Source: Glaciecola petra
Lineage (GTDB): Bacteria > Pseudomonadota > Gammaproteobacteria > Enterobacterales > Alteromonadaceae
NCBI RefSeq assembly: GCF_031846345.1
Contig: NZ_JAVRHX010000005.1
Location: forward strand, 124,001 to 188,000
Direction: 5' to 3'
DNA: 64,000 bases
Numbering within the stretch: position 1 is the first letter of the stretch; each line of letters opens with the position of its first letter. The notes beneath the pieces are model-generated. The model saw nothing but the letters and a program-made list of their open reading frames with translations, was not told the origin of the DNA and did not search any database. Position numbers and translations under genes: made by a program. Of the stretch, positions 8,850 through 17,642 are shown piece after piece.

Positions 8850-10036
8850 ATAAAAATAAAGTATTACTTACCGCTATAGCATTCATGACTTATATGATTA
8901 TGTCGGGATTGCTGACCCAAATTGGCGTAATTTTGAATGCATTTTCTAAAAGTATTGGTTATCCCACCAGCCAGGCAGTTGCAGTCTTCTCATATTTAAC
9001 TGGTGGTGCATTAATCGGTACATTTATATCCTTAGGCTTGTATTCACGATTTGCCCTTGGGTCTGTTTTAAAGGTGAGCTACGGTGTATTTTTGTGCGTT
9101 ATGCTAGCCCTCGTTTTTGTATCAGTACCAAGTCTTGCGTTGGTCAAAGCGAGTCTATTAATATTGGGAATCTGTTGTGGTTGCGGCTTATCGGGTGGCG
9201 CAGTGATTATTTCCAAAAGTTACAATGCGGCTAAAAGGGCATCTGCATTTATTGCTACTGACTGTTCTTTCAGCGCCGCGGGCTATATTTTCCCAACTAT
9301 CGCGATTTTTATGCTGGCGCAAAACATGGCGTGGACATGGAGTTATGCAGCGGTAGGTATTATTGCACTATGCTTATTTTTAATGTTGTTTTTAGTGCGC
9401 TTTCCCGAAACAGAAGCTACGCAAGAGAATAGTGCGAGGGTAGTTGAGCAGCTTAAGCATATTTTAACACTACGAGTCATACTCATGGGAATGGGTGTTT
9501 GTGCCTATTTGATAGCACAGACTACTTTTTTATCTTGGGCGCCTAATTATTTGGAGCTGACTTTTGCGCTAGCGTCTGAAAAAGCTGCCAGCGTGGTCAG
9601 CAATTATTGGGGATTGTCTATATTTGGTTTGTTAAGCTCCGCCTTACTCATCCATGTAATAAGACCCAGATGGATGTTAATGGGAGCGGTTACATTTGCC
9701 TTGATAATGTCAGTGTTTTTTAGTTTCACAAAAAGTGCTGATTATTTTCTTGTTCTCAGCTTTGCATTTGGTTTTTTTACTACTTGCATTTACAAAATTG
9801 CAATGGCCGTAGGATCAGAACAAATCGCTAACGCACCCGCGATGTTAGTGACCTTTTTATTGTTTAGTGGAGGTGTTGGCAGCGCCTCAGCACCAGCACT
9901 TTCGGGTGTTATAGTGAGTCAATTTGGACTTGCCGCGGCGATGTACATGACTATGATAAGTTTTGCCGTTGTCGTGGTGATGTTCAGTTTGTGCCTATTG
10001 TTAGAGCGATACTCTCCCAATATAAAGACCGATTAA
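8846..10036 (+). CDS. MFS transporter, TsgA-like
   Basis: The start is the ATG at 8846-8848, which overlaps the stop of the NUP gene (ATGA); longer in-frame openings would extend into that gene. The 396-residue protein is hydrophobic throughout, with about twelve predicted membrane helices, and resembles TsgA/FucP-like members of the major facilitator superfamily. Because it is translationally coupled to a periplasmic purine-nucleoside protein and follows adenine deaminase, uptake of adenine or an adenine nucleoside is the likely role. That substrate is inferred from context only. Confidence 0.78.
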   Translation: MNKNKVLLTAIAFMTYMIMSGLLTQIGVILNAFSKSIGYPTSQAVAVFSYLTGGALIGTFISLGLYSRFALGSVLKVSYGVFLCVMLALVFVSVPSLALVKASLLILGICCGCGLSGGAVIISKSYNAAKRASAFIATDCSFSAAGYIFPTIAIFMLAQNMAWTWSYAAVGIIALCLFLMLFLVRFPETEATQENSARVVEQLKHILTLRVILMGMGVCAYLIAQTTFLSWAPNYLELTFALASEKAASVVSNYWGLSIFGLLSSALLIHVIRPRWMLMGAVTFALIMSVFFSFTKSADYFLVLSFAFGFFTTCIYKIAMAVGSEQIANAPAMLVTFLLFSGGVGSASAPALSGVIVSQFGLAAAMYMTMISFAVVVVMFSLCLLLERYSPNIKTD

Positions 10037-10043
10037 ATAGGCC

Positions 10044-11123
10044 TTAATCGTTAGTATTTTCAATCATTATTGCGTCGCCTTTTTTTACATGAAAGGTCGC
10101 TGCGGCATTTTCATAGTTACGTGATACCTGCACGTAACTTTCAGGGTCAATAAATGCGAGCCATTCACCTAAAGGGACGTCACTGTATGCCTTAACAAAG
10201 GTAATACCGACTGCATTGTTTTTATGGATAAAGGTAAATTTATCTCCTAACTGAATCCCTAATTTTGTTAGGTCAGCCATAACAAAGTTAGTATAGATAT
10301 TTCCGTAAAGTGGGCGAGTGCGAGTGACTTGTCCGGCCGCATAAGATGCTTTGAATGCAGCACGCGAAACGGGTTTCATAATTTGCAGAGCAGCCTTTGC
10401 TTGCGGGCGTTTTCCGCTCTCTGCCCATTTAACTAAAGCGCGCAAAGCACTCAAGCGTTCAGCACTATTGAGGTTAACATGTCCAGGCCGACTAACTGTC
10501 CATAATACGGGAGGGTATTTAGCTTTTTTTGCATGCTCCACGTACATACGAGAACTGCTCGCTTCGCCATCGTTACTCATCAATAAAATAGGAAATTTGG
10601 GATTTCCAGGTAAATAGCTAGCTATTTTAGGGTTATCTGGTACTTGCCACTGAGGCTCTTCGTAATGATGAGCTCCTAATGAAATTGCCCCATCAAATCC
10701 TTGTGGAGACTGCTCAGCTAACAATGCTGTTATTCCACCTCCCATAGTTTCGGCGTAGATAAAAGCACGCTTAATATTGATGATGTTTTTGTTTACATGC
10801 CCCCGTAGTGCAATTAAATCTTTTACACCATCCGCCATAATCCATCGATTTCCAGCAAAACTGGGTGAAGCAATCGTCCAACCTTCTTGTAAGAGAGTCT
10901 GAAAGAACACTGTTTCTTCTTCGTAAACAGCAGAAAGTGGCAATGATTCAGGCCGATAACCTCTAGCCAGAAAAAGCACATCACCGTTTGCATTTTCTGG
11001 TACATCTACGATAAATTTTGAATCCTCAATCATGCCAGTATGTCGTGTTGAAGCGTCAATTTGAAAAGCAAAAAGTAGAATAAAAACAGTAAGCGGAAAA
11101 CTTAGTTTATATGAAGATATCAT
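10044..11123 (-). CDS. Exported alpha/beta hydrolase fused to a SAM-hydroxide-adenosyltransferase-like C-terminal domain
   Basis: Starting at the ATG at 11121-11123 gives a 359-residue protein with a signal peptide (about 1-25); a longer opening adds 24 residues that would spoil the signal. Residues 45-235 look like an alpha/beta hydrolase, but the nucleophile elbow is AETMGG with Thr126 where Ser is usual; a possible catalytic histidine is His215 (SRPGH). Residues about 270-355 (YGNIYTNF, YSDVPLGEWLAFID, NYENAAATFHVKKGD) resemble the C-terminal barrel of SAM hydroxide adenosyltransferases (DUF62). I do not recognise the combination. It converges with the MFS gene and is divergent from the cAMP phosphodiesterase. 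Function unknown; a nucleoside-related substrate is possible. Confidence 0.65.
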   Translation of the reverse strand: MISSYKLSFPLTVFILLFAFQIDASTRHTGMIEDSKFIVDVPENANGDVLFLARGYRPESLPLSAVYEEETVFFQTLLQEGWTIASPSFAGNRWIMADGVKDLIALRGHVNKNIINIKRAFIYAETMGGGITALLAEQSPQGFDGAISLGAHHYEEPQWQVPDNPKIASYLPGNPKFPILLMSNDGEASSSRMYVEHAKKAKYPPVLWTVSRPGHVNLNSAERLSALRALVKWAESGKRPQAKAALQIMKPVSRAAFKASYAAGQVTRTRPLYGNIYTNFVMADLTKLGIQLGDKFTFIHKNNAVGITFVKAYSDVPLGEWLAFIDPESYVQVSRNYENAAATFHVKKGDAIMIENTND

Positions 11124-11387
11124 GAGAATAGGTGCTTTTAAGGAGAAGTACTTAAATAATAGCACATCAATAAATCCGCATACTCTGAATACCAATTGTT
11201 TTGCGCAAAAGTTGGCAGATTGGCAACGATAGTAAAAAGCTTATGCCGTTTTGCCTCTACAAGGAATTATCGCAGCGTTTATTGAAATCAGGTGAAAGTA
11301 AGGAATATGGCTAAGATCCTTTAATATTTTGACTTTAAATAGTCTTCACTCTATGTTTGTATTAATTAAGCCTCACTGACAAACAGC

Positions 11388-12464
11388 ATGCCCATAACAA
11401 ACATTTTCCGAAAAAACATAAGCATATTCCAGTGCGCAGTATTTATTTTTATTCTTAAGTCTTTAATCGCTAGCTCTACCGCTTATGCAATCATTAAAAA
11501 CAATGCAATGCCAACTGATTCGCTGGATATATTAGTCTTGGGAACGGAGGGTGGAGTCAGTAGCGATAATTTGTCTGCCTTTTTGATTGGGCCAAATGAC
11601 CAATCTTATAGCGTAGCTTGCGATGCTGGCTCATTGCTTACCGGAATTGAAAGTGCGGTTTCTCAACGCAATTTCTCTAATATTTCTGTACCGCAAGATT
11701 ATCCTCTTTCAAAGGCCGGATATGTATTGCGTGAACATATCAAAGGATATTTAATTTCTCATGCACATCTTGATCATATTGCAGGGCTTATTATTGCTTC
11801 GCCGGAAGACACAAAAAAACCGATTTACGGCTCTGAAAACACCATAGGCCTTATCCGAGATCATTATTTTAATTGGCAGGCTTGGCCAAATTTTGGCGAC
11901 CAAGGTAACAAACCTCATTTAAATAAATATGATTTCCAGACATTACAAAATAAGCAGTGGCAGTCTATACCCAATACTTCTTTCAAAGTGGCTGCTTTAC
12001 CTCTGAGTCATAGTGGTGTTGAGTCGAATGCTTTTGTTATTGAGTACAAACAAGATTTGATAGTGTGTTTGGGAGACACAGGTCCTGATTCTGTAGAAAA
12101 ATCAAATAACATAAAAGCGCTTTGGCAATTTATTGCACCTAGCGTCAATAAGGGACGGTTAAAAGCCATTATTATTGAAAGTTCTTTCACCAACGATACG
12201 CCCGATGACAAGCTATTTGGGCATTTAACGCCTAAATATGTGAACCAAAGTTTGGCTGATTTAGCTAAAGAAATTAAAACGCCCAGTCTGCTCACAAACT
12301 TGCCGGTTATTATTAGTCACGTCAAACCTTCACTTAAAAAAGGTGCAAATATCGAATTGCAAATGCGTTCAGAATTAGCGTCTTCAAATACATTGAAGGT
12401 TAATTTCATATTACCAAAACAAGGGCAGAGGATACATCTATACGCGTTAACAAATAATAACTAA
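11388..12464 (+). CDS. Periplasmic class II 3',5'-cyclic-AMP phosphodiesterase
   Basis: The 358-residue protein has a signal peptide (about 1-35) and a metallo-beta-lactamase-like fold with the zinc motif SHAHLDH (about residues 124-130), followed by LSHSG and GDTGPD. This arrangement matches class II cyclic-nucleotide phosphodiesterases such as Vibrio fischeri CpdP, which hydrolyses extracellular cAMP to AMP. With nearby periplasmic nucleosidases it would let the cell recover adenine from extracellular cAMP. The gene converges with the NUP lipoprotein gene 16 bases downstream. The 11124-11387 gap before it contains no obvious operator match. Confidence 0.82.
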   Translation: MPITNIFRKNISIFQCAVFIFILKSLIASSTAYAIIKNNAMPTDSLDILVLGTEGGVSSDNLSAFLIGPNDQSYSVACDAGSLLTGIESAVSQRNFSNISVPQDYPLSKAGYVLREHIKGYLISHAHLDHIAGLIIASPEDTKKPIYGSENTIGLIRDHYFNWQAWPNFGDQGNKPHLNKYDFQTLQNKQWQSIPNTSFKVAALPLSHSGVESNAFVIEYKQDLIVCLGDTGPDSVEKSNNIKALWQFIAPSVNKGRLKAIIIESSFTNDTPDDKLFGHLTPKYVNQSLADLAKEIKTPSLLTNLPVIISHVKPSLKKGANIELQMRSELASSNTLKVNFILPKQGQRIHLYALTNNN

Positions 12465-12480
12465 CGCGCATAGCTTATTT

Positions 12481-13602
12481 TTATTTTACAATTTCATAAG
12501 GCAATTTTGTTTTAAGTTGCGCCCAATTTGTAACGATATGGTCAACAACTTCACTGCCCACCAGGTAGGCTGATTCTAAAGCGCTTTGCATGCCCGCATA
12601 GCCGTCGTCGCCACTTTCAAGTATTAGGTTTTCGATAGGCGTCAGTCCTGGTGGTGGCATGGAATAGTTACTGCCCGTGCGCAACACCATAAAGCGTGAT
12701 TTATCGACTTTATTTACCTTGTCTAAATAAATCATGGATTGATAACTCCCTGTATCTTCCATACCCGAACTCACAAAGTTTCCTTTGCCGCCAGTCCAGT
12801 AATGTGTCCAATTATTTGCCCACTGATTTAACTTACCACCATGCCAAAAAGTCGATGCTGCTAATTGGTCACCTTTTAAAACAAAGGGTGAGCGTTGGGC
12901 GTTTGGATATCCTTCATATTTTGCTCTAAGTGTTTGCATAGCCGGATAATCATTTAGCGAAATGTCTTTCGTTAGTTGGTATGCCCACTCACTTAGTTGT
13001 GCGTTTAATTGATATACTTCGCCATTACTCGATTGGCCATGTCGATTTAATTTGCTTAAATCGAGCATTTGCCCTTCAGTGATTTGCTCGGTTTGAAATA
13101 ATGGAAAATAACCGCTACTCCAGCTCTCCGGAATTTCTCGTGCATCGATTTGATGGGCTAAATCACCGTCAACGAGCCAAGTGGCCCAAGCCGCTGAGCC
13201 TATCGAAGCATCAGCGGGGTCAAATCCGGCAATACCTGCTACTAGCCAATAAGCATGGCTAAGGTCAAAGCGTTCATCCAATCCTAAGGCCATAATAGTG
13301 GCAGTAGCTTTAGCTGTCCCCATGCCGGTTACAATTCCCATTACCCCTGTTTCTTGATTGATACAAATATCATGATGGGATACGGCAAATGGCATACAGG
13401 TATTTAATTGTTGACCTTTTTTCCATAGCTGAAACTCGCCTGGTCGATCACCTTCATCTGCGCCAATTTCGAACATGGTGACCACTACTACTTTAATTTC
13501 GATAGGTGTTTTAGCAGTTGTATTTTGTTCGTTGGGTGAACATGCCACTAATGAACAAAACACAAACATCAAGGCCAAAATTTTAGAAAGCTTAAATTTC
13601 AT
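12481..13602 (-). CDS. NUP-family lipoprotein (second paralogue)
   Basis: The ATG at 13600-13602 follows a strong AGGAGA site; the longer opening from 13638 reads through it. The 373-residue protein has a lipoprotein signal ending in CSLVAC, so it is anchored to a membrane. The rest resembles the NUP family and the paralogue at 7806-8849 (VVTMFEIGADEGDRPGEFQ, VTGMGTAKATA, VAGIAGFDPADASIG), while a segment around SSGMEDTGSY replaces the usual MEAAA region, so specificity may differ. It lies downstream of the TonB receptor, separated by a terminator, and is likely to act on imported nucleosides. Substrate is inferred. Confidence 0.8.
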   Translation of the reverse strand: MKFKLSKILALMFVFCSLVACSPNEQNTTAKTPIEIKVVVVTMFEIGADEGDRPGEFQLWKKGQQLNTCMPFAVSHHDICINQETGVMGIVTGMGTAKATATIMALGLDERFDLSHAYWLVAGIAGFDPADASIGSAAWATWLVDGDLAHQIDAREIPESWSSGYFPLFQTEQITEGQMLDLSKLNRHGQSSNGEVYQLNAQLSEWAYQLTKDISLNDYPAMQTLRAKYEGYPNAQRSPFVLKGDQLAASTFWHGGKLNQWANNWTHYWTGGKGNFVSSGMEDTGSYQSMIYLDKVNKVDKSRFMVLRTGSNYSMPPPGLTPIENLILESGDDGYAGMQSALESAYLVGSEVVDHIVTNWAQLKTKLPYEIVK

Positions 13603-13624
13603 TTTCTTCTCCTTCTCCAAATAG

Positions 13625-13654
13625 AAAAGGGTAAGCATCTGAGCTTACCCTTTT
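13625..13654 (-). terminator. Rho-independent terminator after the TonB receptor gene
   Basis: Perfect 12-base stem AAAAGGGTAAGC / GCTTACCCTTTT with a 6-base loop. It ends in a U-run on both strands, but only the minus strand has a gene immediately upstream. It lies between the receptor stop and the NUP lipoprotein start, so read-through would be needed for co-transcription. Confidence 0.8.
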
Positions 13655-13699
13655 AATTAGACTAGCATTTTAAGCGCTTTGCTTATAAGTAGTTTTGCA

Positions 13700-16138
13700 T
13701 TAGAACTTATAAGAAAATTTAGCTTGGAAGTGACGCGGTAATTCAGGCAAAACAATTTGTGCCCCAAATAAATCAGGGAAGTTAGCTCTAAAATAACGCT
13801 CATCAGTAGCATTTTTCACATTGAAGCTCGCTGTCCAACTTTCGGCTTCATAGAACACGCCTAAATTAACCAATGTGTAGGCTGGTAACGTGACTGTTTG
13901 TGAGAAACCAGAGAAAGTTTCATCTGCCTTGATAACACTGGCGTTAACCGCATATCCATTTTGGAAATCATACGTCGCATTCAAGGTAAAGATATTTTCT
14001 GGTATCCCTGCTTTTCGAGCACTTTCTTTGTCGTCAACTAGATTTAAACCTATAACAGCACCACCATATAATAATGATGAATCCGTTACGTTAGGCAAGT
14101 CTTCAGCACCAAAAAAGCCAAACTGGTTACCATTTTCTAGAGCGGTAAGGTTATACACTTTCATTTGTGTAAAACCAGCCCCAACTACTAAGTTTTCGTT
14201 TACTACCCATCTTAACTCAAGCTCTATACCTTCGTTTTCAGTGGTGGCGTTAGTAACGATTGCTTGCGCATTAAAATCAGTACGCTCTTGCTCATAAATA
14301 GACAAAGCAAAATATAGGCTATCGTCTAAGAACGAACCTTTAACACCATATTCAAACAAATCCGAGGTATCAAATGCGCCATCTGGTAACTGACCCACGC
14401 CTATTTCTGCGCCCTGACCTGCAACTAAAGTAGCTTGTTCAGCAGCCGTGATGTAAGGAATCAACCCAAAGTCAGTTTTGAATGAGATACTAGTATTCCA
14501 TGATACATCGTCAAAGGTTGCGTCGGCAGTGGTAATTTCGGCTGGGGTTAACAGCAAGTCTCCACGGCTTGTAGTTTCTACATCAATCGTGTCATAACGA
14601 ACACCCAACACGATATTTAAGCCCATTTCCCAAGTTAGGTCAGTAAGTACTGCAAGGCCGAGGTTAGTGTAATCACCATCGTCATAGTTATCAAAATCTC
14701 TACCTATGCGGGTCGCAAGCAAACGTCTATCGAGTGCAGTTGAGGGACCAGTTAGATCTCTACGGTCAAAATACTCGTTAGTGAAATCATCGCCATGTAA
14801 GAATTTAGTGTGGCGAATAGACGGTGATATTTGTATTTGCGCTAACATTGAGTCTGTTTCATACTCGTTAGAAAACACGAGCTTGTTTTCAAACACAGAA
14901 CTGTCGTGAAACTGTGAAAAACCATAGGCATTTTCATTCAGGTTTTCGTAGTCTTCATAAAACATTTGATTTTTTATTTCCCAACCACTATCGGTGTAAT
15001 AAAAAACATCAAAATATAGCGTGTTTACTGTATTTAATAATACGTCATCTGGTGCCACCATAACTTGGTCACCACGTAGTGTTGTAGTACCCGGATTATC
15101 CAACGCCAGAATGGGGTCAAAGTCAGCATTCGTAATTCGATCAGGGAATAATCCAAAATCGGCATTATTGAAGATAAACGGGTTAATTCCGCCTCGCTCA
15201 ACGTTATACTCTTGGTGAGATATAGAACCATCACCATCTGTATCTAATGGTTTTGCAGTACCGGTTACATATGTCCCATTGTCAATAAGATCCTGACTGA
15301 GTCTGTTCCAACCAGCGATTTGGTTGCCATCGTAATCATGATACATGCCACCAAACTCAATGCGTAAGTTGGGAGATATATCTACGTTAAATGAAGCTTG
15401 TAATACCGTTTGATCAACACCTGAATTTTCGTAATAGCTACCGGAATTCTCTACTTCACCATATAGATAAAAGCCCATTTCTTTTCCGGCAATAGTACCA
15501 GGACCACCAAGTTCGGCAGTCATAACACTTTTATCCCATGTGCCTGTCGTATAAGAGAAAGCGCCAACATTTTCGTCGAGATACTGTCCACTGCTAGCAC
15601 GCGCCGATTTAGGGTTAAAGTTTAAGTAACCCCCAATTTTTGATGGGCCATAAATAGGTGAAGCAGGACCTCTAACAATATCGATACTGCTTGATGCGCC
15701 AATTGGGGTTGGGTAGTTACCAGGGTTGTCTAGGCGTTTCACACCTCTAAAATAAGTTTCTCCTGGCGTACCACGTACGTCTAATGACCCAGCAACACCA
15801 AAGAAAGATTGAGTAAAAGTACCTGGTGCAAAAGCAACCAACTCATCAATATCACTTACGCTAAAACGAGCGAGTTGCTCATCACTGATAGTCGATACAG
15901 AGCGTGGTGTTTCCAAAATTGATTTACCAAATCCGAACACAGACTCAACATCTTGCCCCGGTAAACTACCTAGCGAACCGGTAACTTCGATGCGCTCAAC
16001 ATCCTCTTCTGTGGTTTCTTCAGCGTCTTGTGCGAATGCTTGATTCGCAAAAACAATAGCAATACTAACTGCTAATGCCTTTAAACGGTGTTTGTGATTC
16101 TTTTGTAATCCTGTTTTGCTTATCTGATTGCTCATCAT
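13700..16138 (-). CDS. TonB-dependent outer-membrane receptor, predicted purine/nucleoside uptake
   Basis: The start is one of two adjacent ATGs (16138 or 16135) behind a GGGGAA site; the 812-residue protein then has a signal peptide ending AFAQ. A plug domain (about 55-170, following EDVERIEVTGS) is followed by a 22-strand barrel with the terminal aromatic residue (FSYKF). The family is broad (siderophore-receptor-like), so the ligand cannot be read directly. Location between purine-handling periplasmic enzymes, and a sigma-54 and RutR-like promoter region shared in type with the deaminase operon, argue for purine compounds. An EF-hand-like DTDGDGSISHQEY loop (about residues 299-311) may bind calcium. 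Confidence 0.85.
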   Translation of the reverse strand: MMSNQISKTGLQKNHKHRLKALAVSIAIVFANQAFAQDAEETTEEDVERIEVTGSLGSLPGQDVESVFGFGKSILETPRSVSTISDEQLARFSVSDIDELVAFAPGTFTQSFFGVAGSLDVRGTPGETYFRGVKRLDNPGNYPTPIGASSSIDIVRGPASPIYGPSKIGGYLNFNPKSARASSGQYLDENVGAFSYTTGTWDKSVMTAELGGPGTIAGKEMGFYLYGEVENSGSYYENSGVDQTVLQASFNVDISPNLRIEFGGMYHDYDGNQIAGWNRLSQDLIDNGTYVTGTAKPLDTDGDGSISHQEYNVERGGINPFIFNNADFGLFPDRITNADFDPILALDNPGTTTLRGDQVMVAPDDVLLNTVNTLYFDVFYYTDSGWEIKNQMFYEDYENLNENAYGFSQFHDSSVFENKLVFSNEYETDSMLAQIQISPSIRHTKFLHGDDFTNEYFDRRDLTGPSTALDRRLLATRIGRDFDNYDDGDYTNLGLAVLTDLTWEMGLNIVLGVRYDTIDVETTSRGDLLLTPAEITTADATFDDVSWNTSISFKTDFGLIPYITAAEQATLVAGQGAEIGVGQLPDGAFDTSDLFEYGVKGSFLDDSLYFALSIYEQERTDFNAQAIVTNATTENEGIELELRWVVNENLVVGAGFTQMKVYNLTALENGNQFGFFGAEDLPNVTDSSLLYGGAVIGLNLVDDKESARKAGIPENIFTLNATYDFQNGYAVNASVIKADETFSGFSQTVTLPAYTLVNLGVFYEAESWTASFNVKNATDERYFRANFPDLFGAQIVLPELPRHFQAKFSYKF

Positions 16139-16234
16139 ACTTCCCCAAGTGAATGTGTTTTTTAGTTCACGTAAGGCCAAATTGCACGGCGTTACGAAAC
16201 ATTTATTCGAAATGCTTATTCCTTACTCGTTTTT

Positions 16235-16250
16235 GCACGAAAGATGCCAA
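16235..16250 (-). promoter_or_regulatory. Sigma-54 promoter TGGCAT-N6-TGCA upstream of the TonB receptor
   Basis: On the minus strand GG (16248-16247) and GC (16236-16235) are ten bases apart within TTGGCATCTTTCGTGCA. It is almost identical to the element at 17536-17551 before the nucleosidase gene. It lies about 100 bases before the receptor start. Confidence 0.6.
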
Positions 16251-16254
16251 GTTC

Positions 16255-16270
16255 TTGACCAATCGGACAA
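16255..16270. promoter_or_regulatory. RutR-like operator TTGACCAATCGGACAA
   Basis: The sequence matches the RutR consensus TTGACCA-NN-TGGTCAA at all but two defined positions. It starts four bases upstream of the -24 element of the receptor's sigma-54 promoter. Related boxes lie at 21333-21348 and 31373-31388. Confidence 0.5.
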
Positions 16271-16397
16271 GTACTAGATTTAAAATATAAGACAATGATT
16301 TGAATGAATAAATTTGAGGAAAACTGAATATTTAGAAGTAAATTAAAAGTAGGCTAAAGTAAAGGTGCGATCAAAATGTGTGCAGACGCATAAAGTC

Positions 16398-16414
16398 TGC
16401 ACTATATAGGAGCA
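16398..16414. promoter_or_regulatory. NtrC-like site TGCAC-N7-GAGCA upstream of the TonB receptor
   Basis: One mismatch from TGCAC-N7-GTGCA, about 150 bases upstream of the sigma-54 promoter and just beyond the stop of the preceding nucleosidase gene. Position relative to the promoter is typical of an enhancer; binding is inferred. Confidence 0.35.
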
Positions 16415-16436
16415 TTTTATACGGAAATTTAGATAG

Positions 16437-17459
16437 CTACTTTGTGTTCTCTGTCGTCACAATCTGATCGAGTAAGCCCATCATTAATTTAGTACCCGTA
16501 CCCGACGCGATTGCATCATACACATTTTCAACATTCTTGCCGTGCTGGCCACCTGCTAAATCGCTTACTGAGCGAATAATCACCCAGTCCACGTCATTGA
16601 TAAAACAAACCATACCAACGGCTGCAGATTCCATTTCGGTTACCTCTGCATTAAACACATCTCTGAGCCATATTCTATATTCACCATTATCAGCAAATAC
16701 AGACCCAGTCACACCATTACCACCAATACTCACGCTAATCGGCTTTCCAGATGGCATGGTGATCTGCTCAATAGTATCCAAAGCTTTTTGGCTAAGGTCT
16801 AATAAATGTGGCGTTGCTGAAAAATATGGCATTTGTTTGGGGCTTTCCCATCCTTCTTTTATCACTGCCATTTCTTCAGGGTGGATCATGCCAAAGTTCT
16901 TATATTTTGGCATATTAGGATCCTCAAGTTCTCTAGCTTTGTAGCGTTTTAACGCGTTTTCGTAATAATCGGGTAATAAATATTTACCCGCGTTTTTAAT
17001 GTCGGGATTAACATAGACCGATTCGTCATGGAAGTACCATCTTGCTGGAATAGCAATATCTCCTGGCTCAAAACTTGGGTTTATCGCGCCAGCAATTCCC
17101 ATCATCACTACCTTATCTATAGGGAAGTAATCTAAGGCCATTTGCATAGTCATAGCAGCATTCGGCACGCTAATACCGGTAGTAAATATCACAACTGGCT
17201 CACCTTTATAGCTGCCTATTTGATACCTAACGCCTTTAATATTCATGACTTGGTCGATCTTAACGTCGTCCAGTTTTGCAAATGCTTTATCGATAGCTTC
17301 GATTTCAGGTTCATAAGCAGATACGATTGCGGTCCATTTATTCTCGACATCAAAAGTACGCGGACCATATTGAATATCAGATGTTTGCGCAAAGGCGGCG
17401 GTCTGCAACAAAACAGAGTGGGTCAAGATAAGCAATGCAGTGTAATACCAAGTTTTCAT
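16437..17459 (-). CDS. Periplasmic purine nucleosidase/phosphorylase (PNP_UDP family)
   Basis: The ATG at 17457-17459, preceded by AAAGGGA, gives a 340-residue protein whose first 24 residues are a signal peptide (ending AAFAQ). The remainder resembles MtnN/PNP-type nucleoside-cleaving enzymes, with MMGIAGAINP, GGNGVTGSVFAD, the ribose-binding VTEMESAAVG motif and a catalytic-loop aspartate in RSVSDLAGG. Exported enzymes of this fold would split nucleosides (or 5'-methylthioadenosine) into bases in the periplasm. The preceding sigma-54 element and the purine neighbours support a scavenging role. It is transcribed towards the TonB receptor gene, 298 bases away. Confidence 0.8.
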   Translation of the reverse strand: MKTWYYTALLILTHSVLLQTAAFAQTSDIQYGPRTFDVENKWTAIVSAYEPEIEAIDKAFAKLDDVKIDQVMNIKGVRYQIGSYKGEPVVIFTTGISVPNAAMTMQMALDYFPIDKVVMMGIAGAINPSFEPGDIAIPARWYFHDESVYVNPDIKNAGKYLLPDYYENALKRYKARELEDPNMPKYKNFGMIHPEEMAVIKEGWESPKQMPYFSATPHLLDLSQKALDTIEQITMPSGKPISVSIGGNGVTGSVFADNGEYRIWLRDVFNAEVTEMESAAVGMVCFINDVDWVIIRSVSDLAGGQHGKNVENVYDAIASGTGTKLMMGLLDQIVTTENTK

Positions 17460-17535
17460 AGCGTTAATCCCTTTATGTTTAATTATAGTTTTTCTCAATC
17501 TGCAGGTTAAATTTGCTTCTTGATACATCATGCAA

Positions 17536-17551
17536 AGCACAAAAGATGCCA
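17536..17551 (-). promoter_or_regulatory. Sigma-54 promoter TGGCAT-N6-TGCT upstream of the periplasmic nucleosidase
   Basis: GG (17550-17549) and GC (17538-17537) on the minus strand are ten bases apart. The 16-base element differs from the one at 16235-16250 only in a few spacer and end bases. It lies about 75 bases before the nucleosidase ATG. I found no clear NtrC site upstream; the divergent RpiR gene begins there. Confidence 0.55.
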
Positions 17552-17642
17552 ACTACATTCTTTTACAAAGCATTAGACATTGTTATTGCGCAGCTATGAC
17601 CCTACGAGTACTATAGAAATTAATAAACAACTAGGATTAAGT

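Noticed and set aside
10030..10050. CGATTAA-N7-TTAATCG as a terminator between the MFS and hydrolase genes
   Set aside because: The stem is short and AT-rich with no clear U-run, so termination is doubtful.
17580..17642. TTG-initiated N-terminal extension of the RpiR regulator
   Set aside because: It overlaps the divergent promoter region and lacks a ribosome-binding site, while a GTG at 17643 has AGGA at the right distance.
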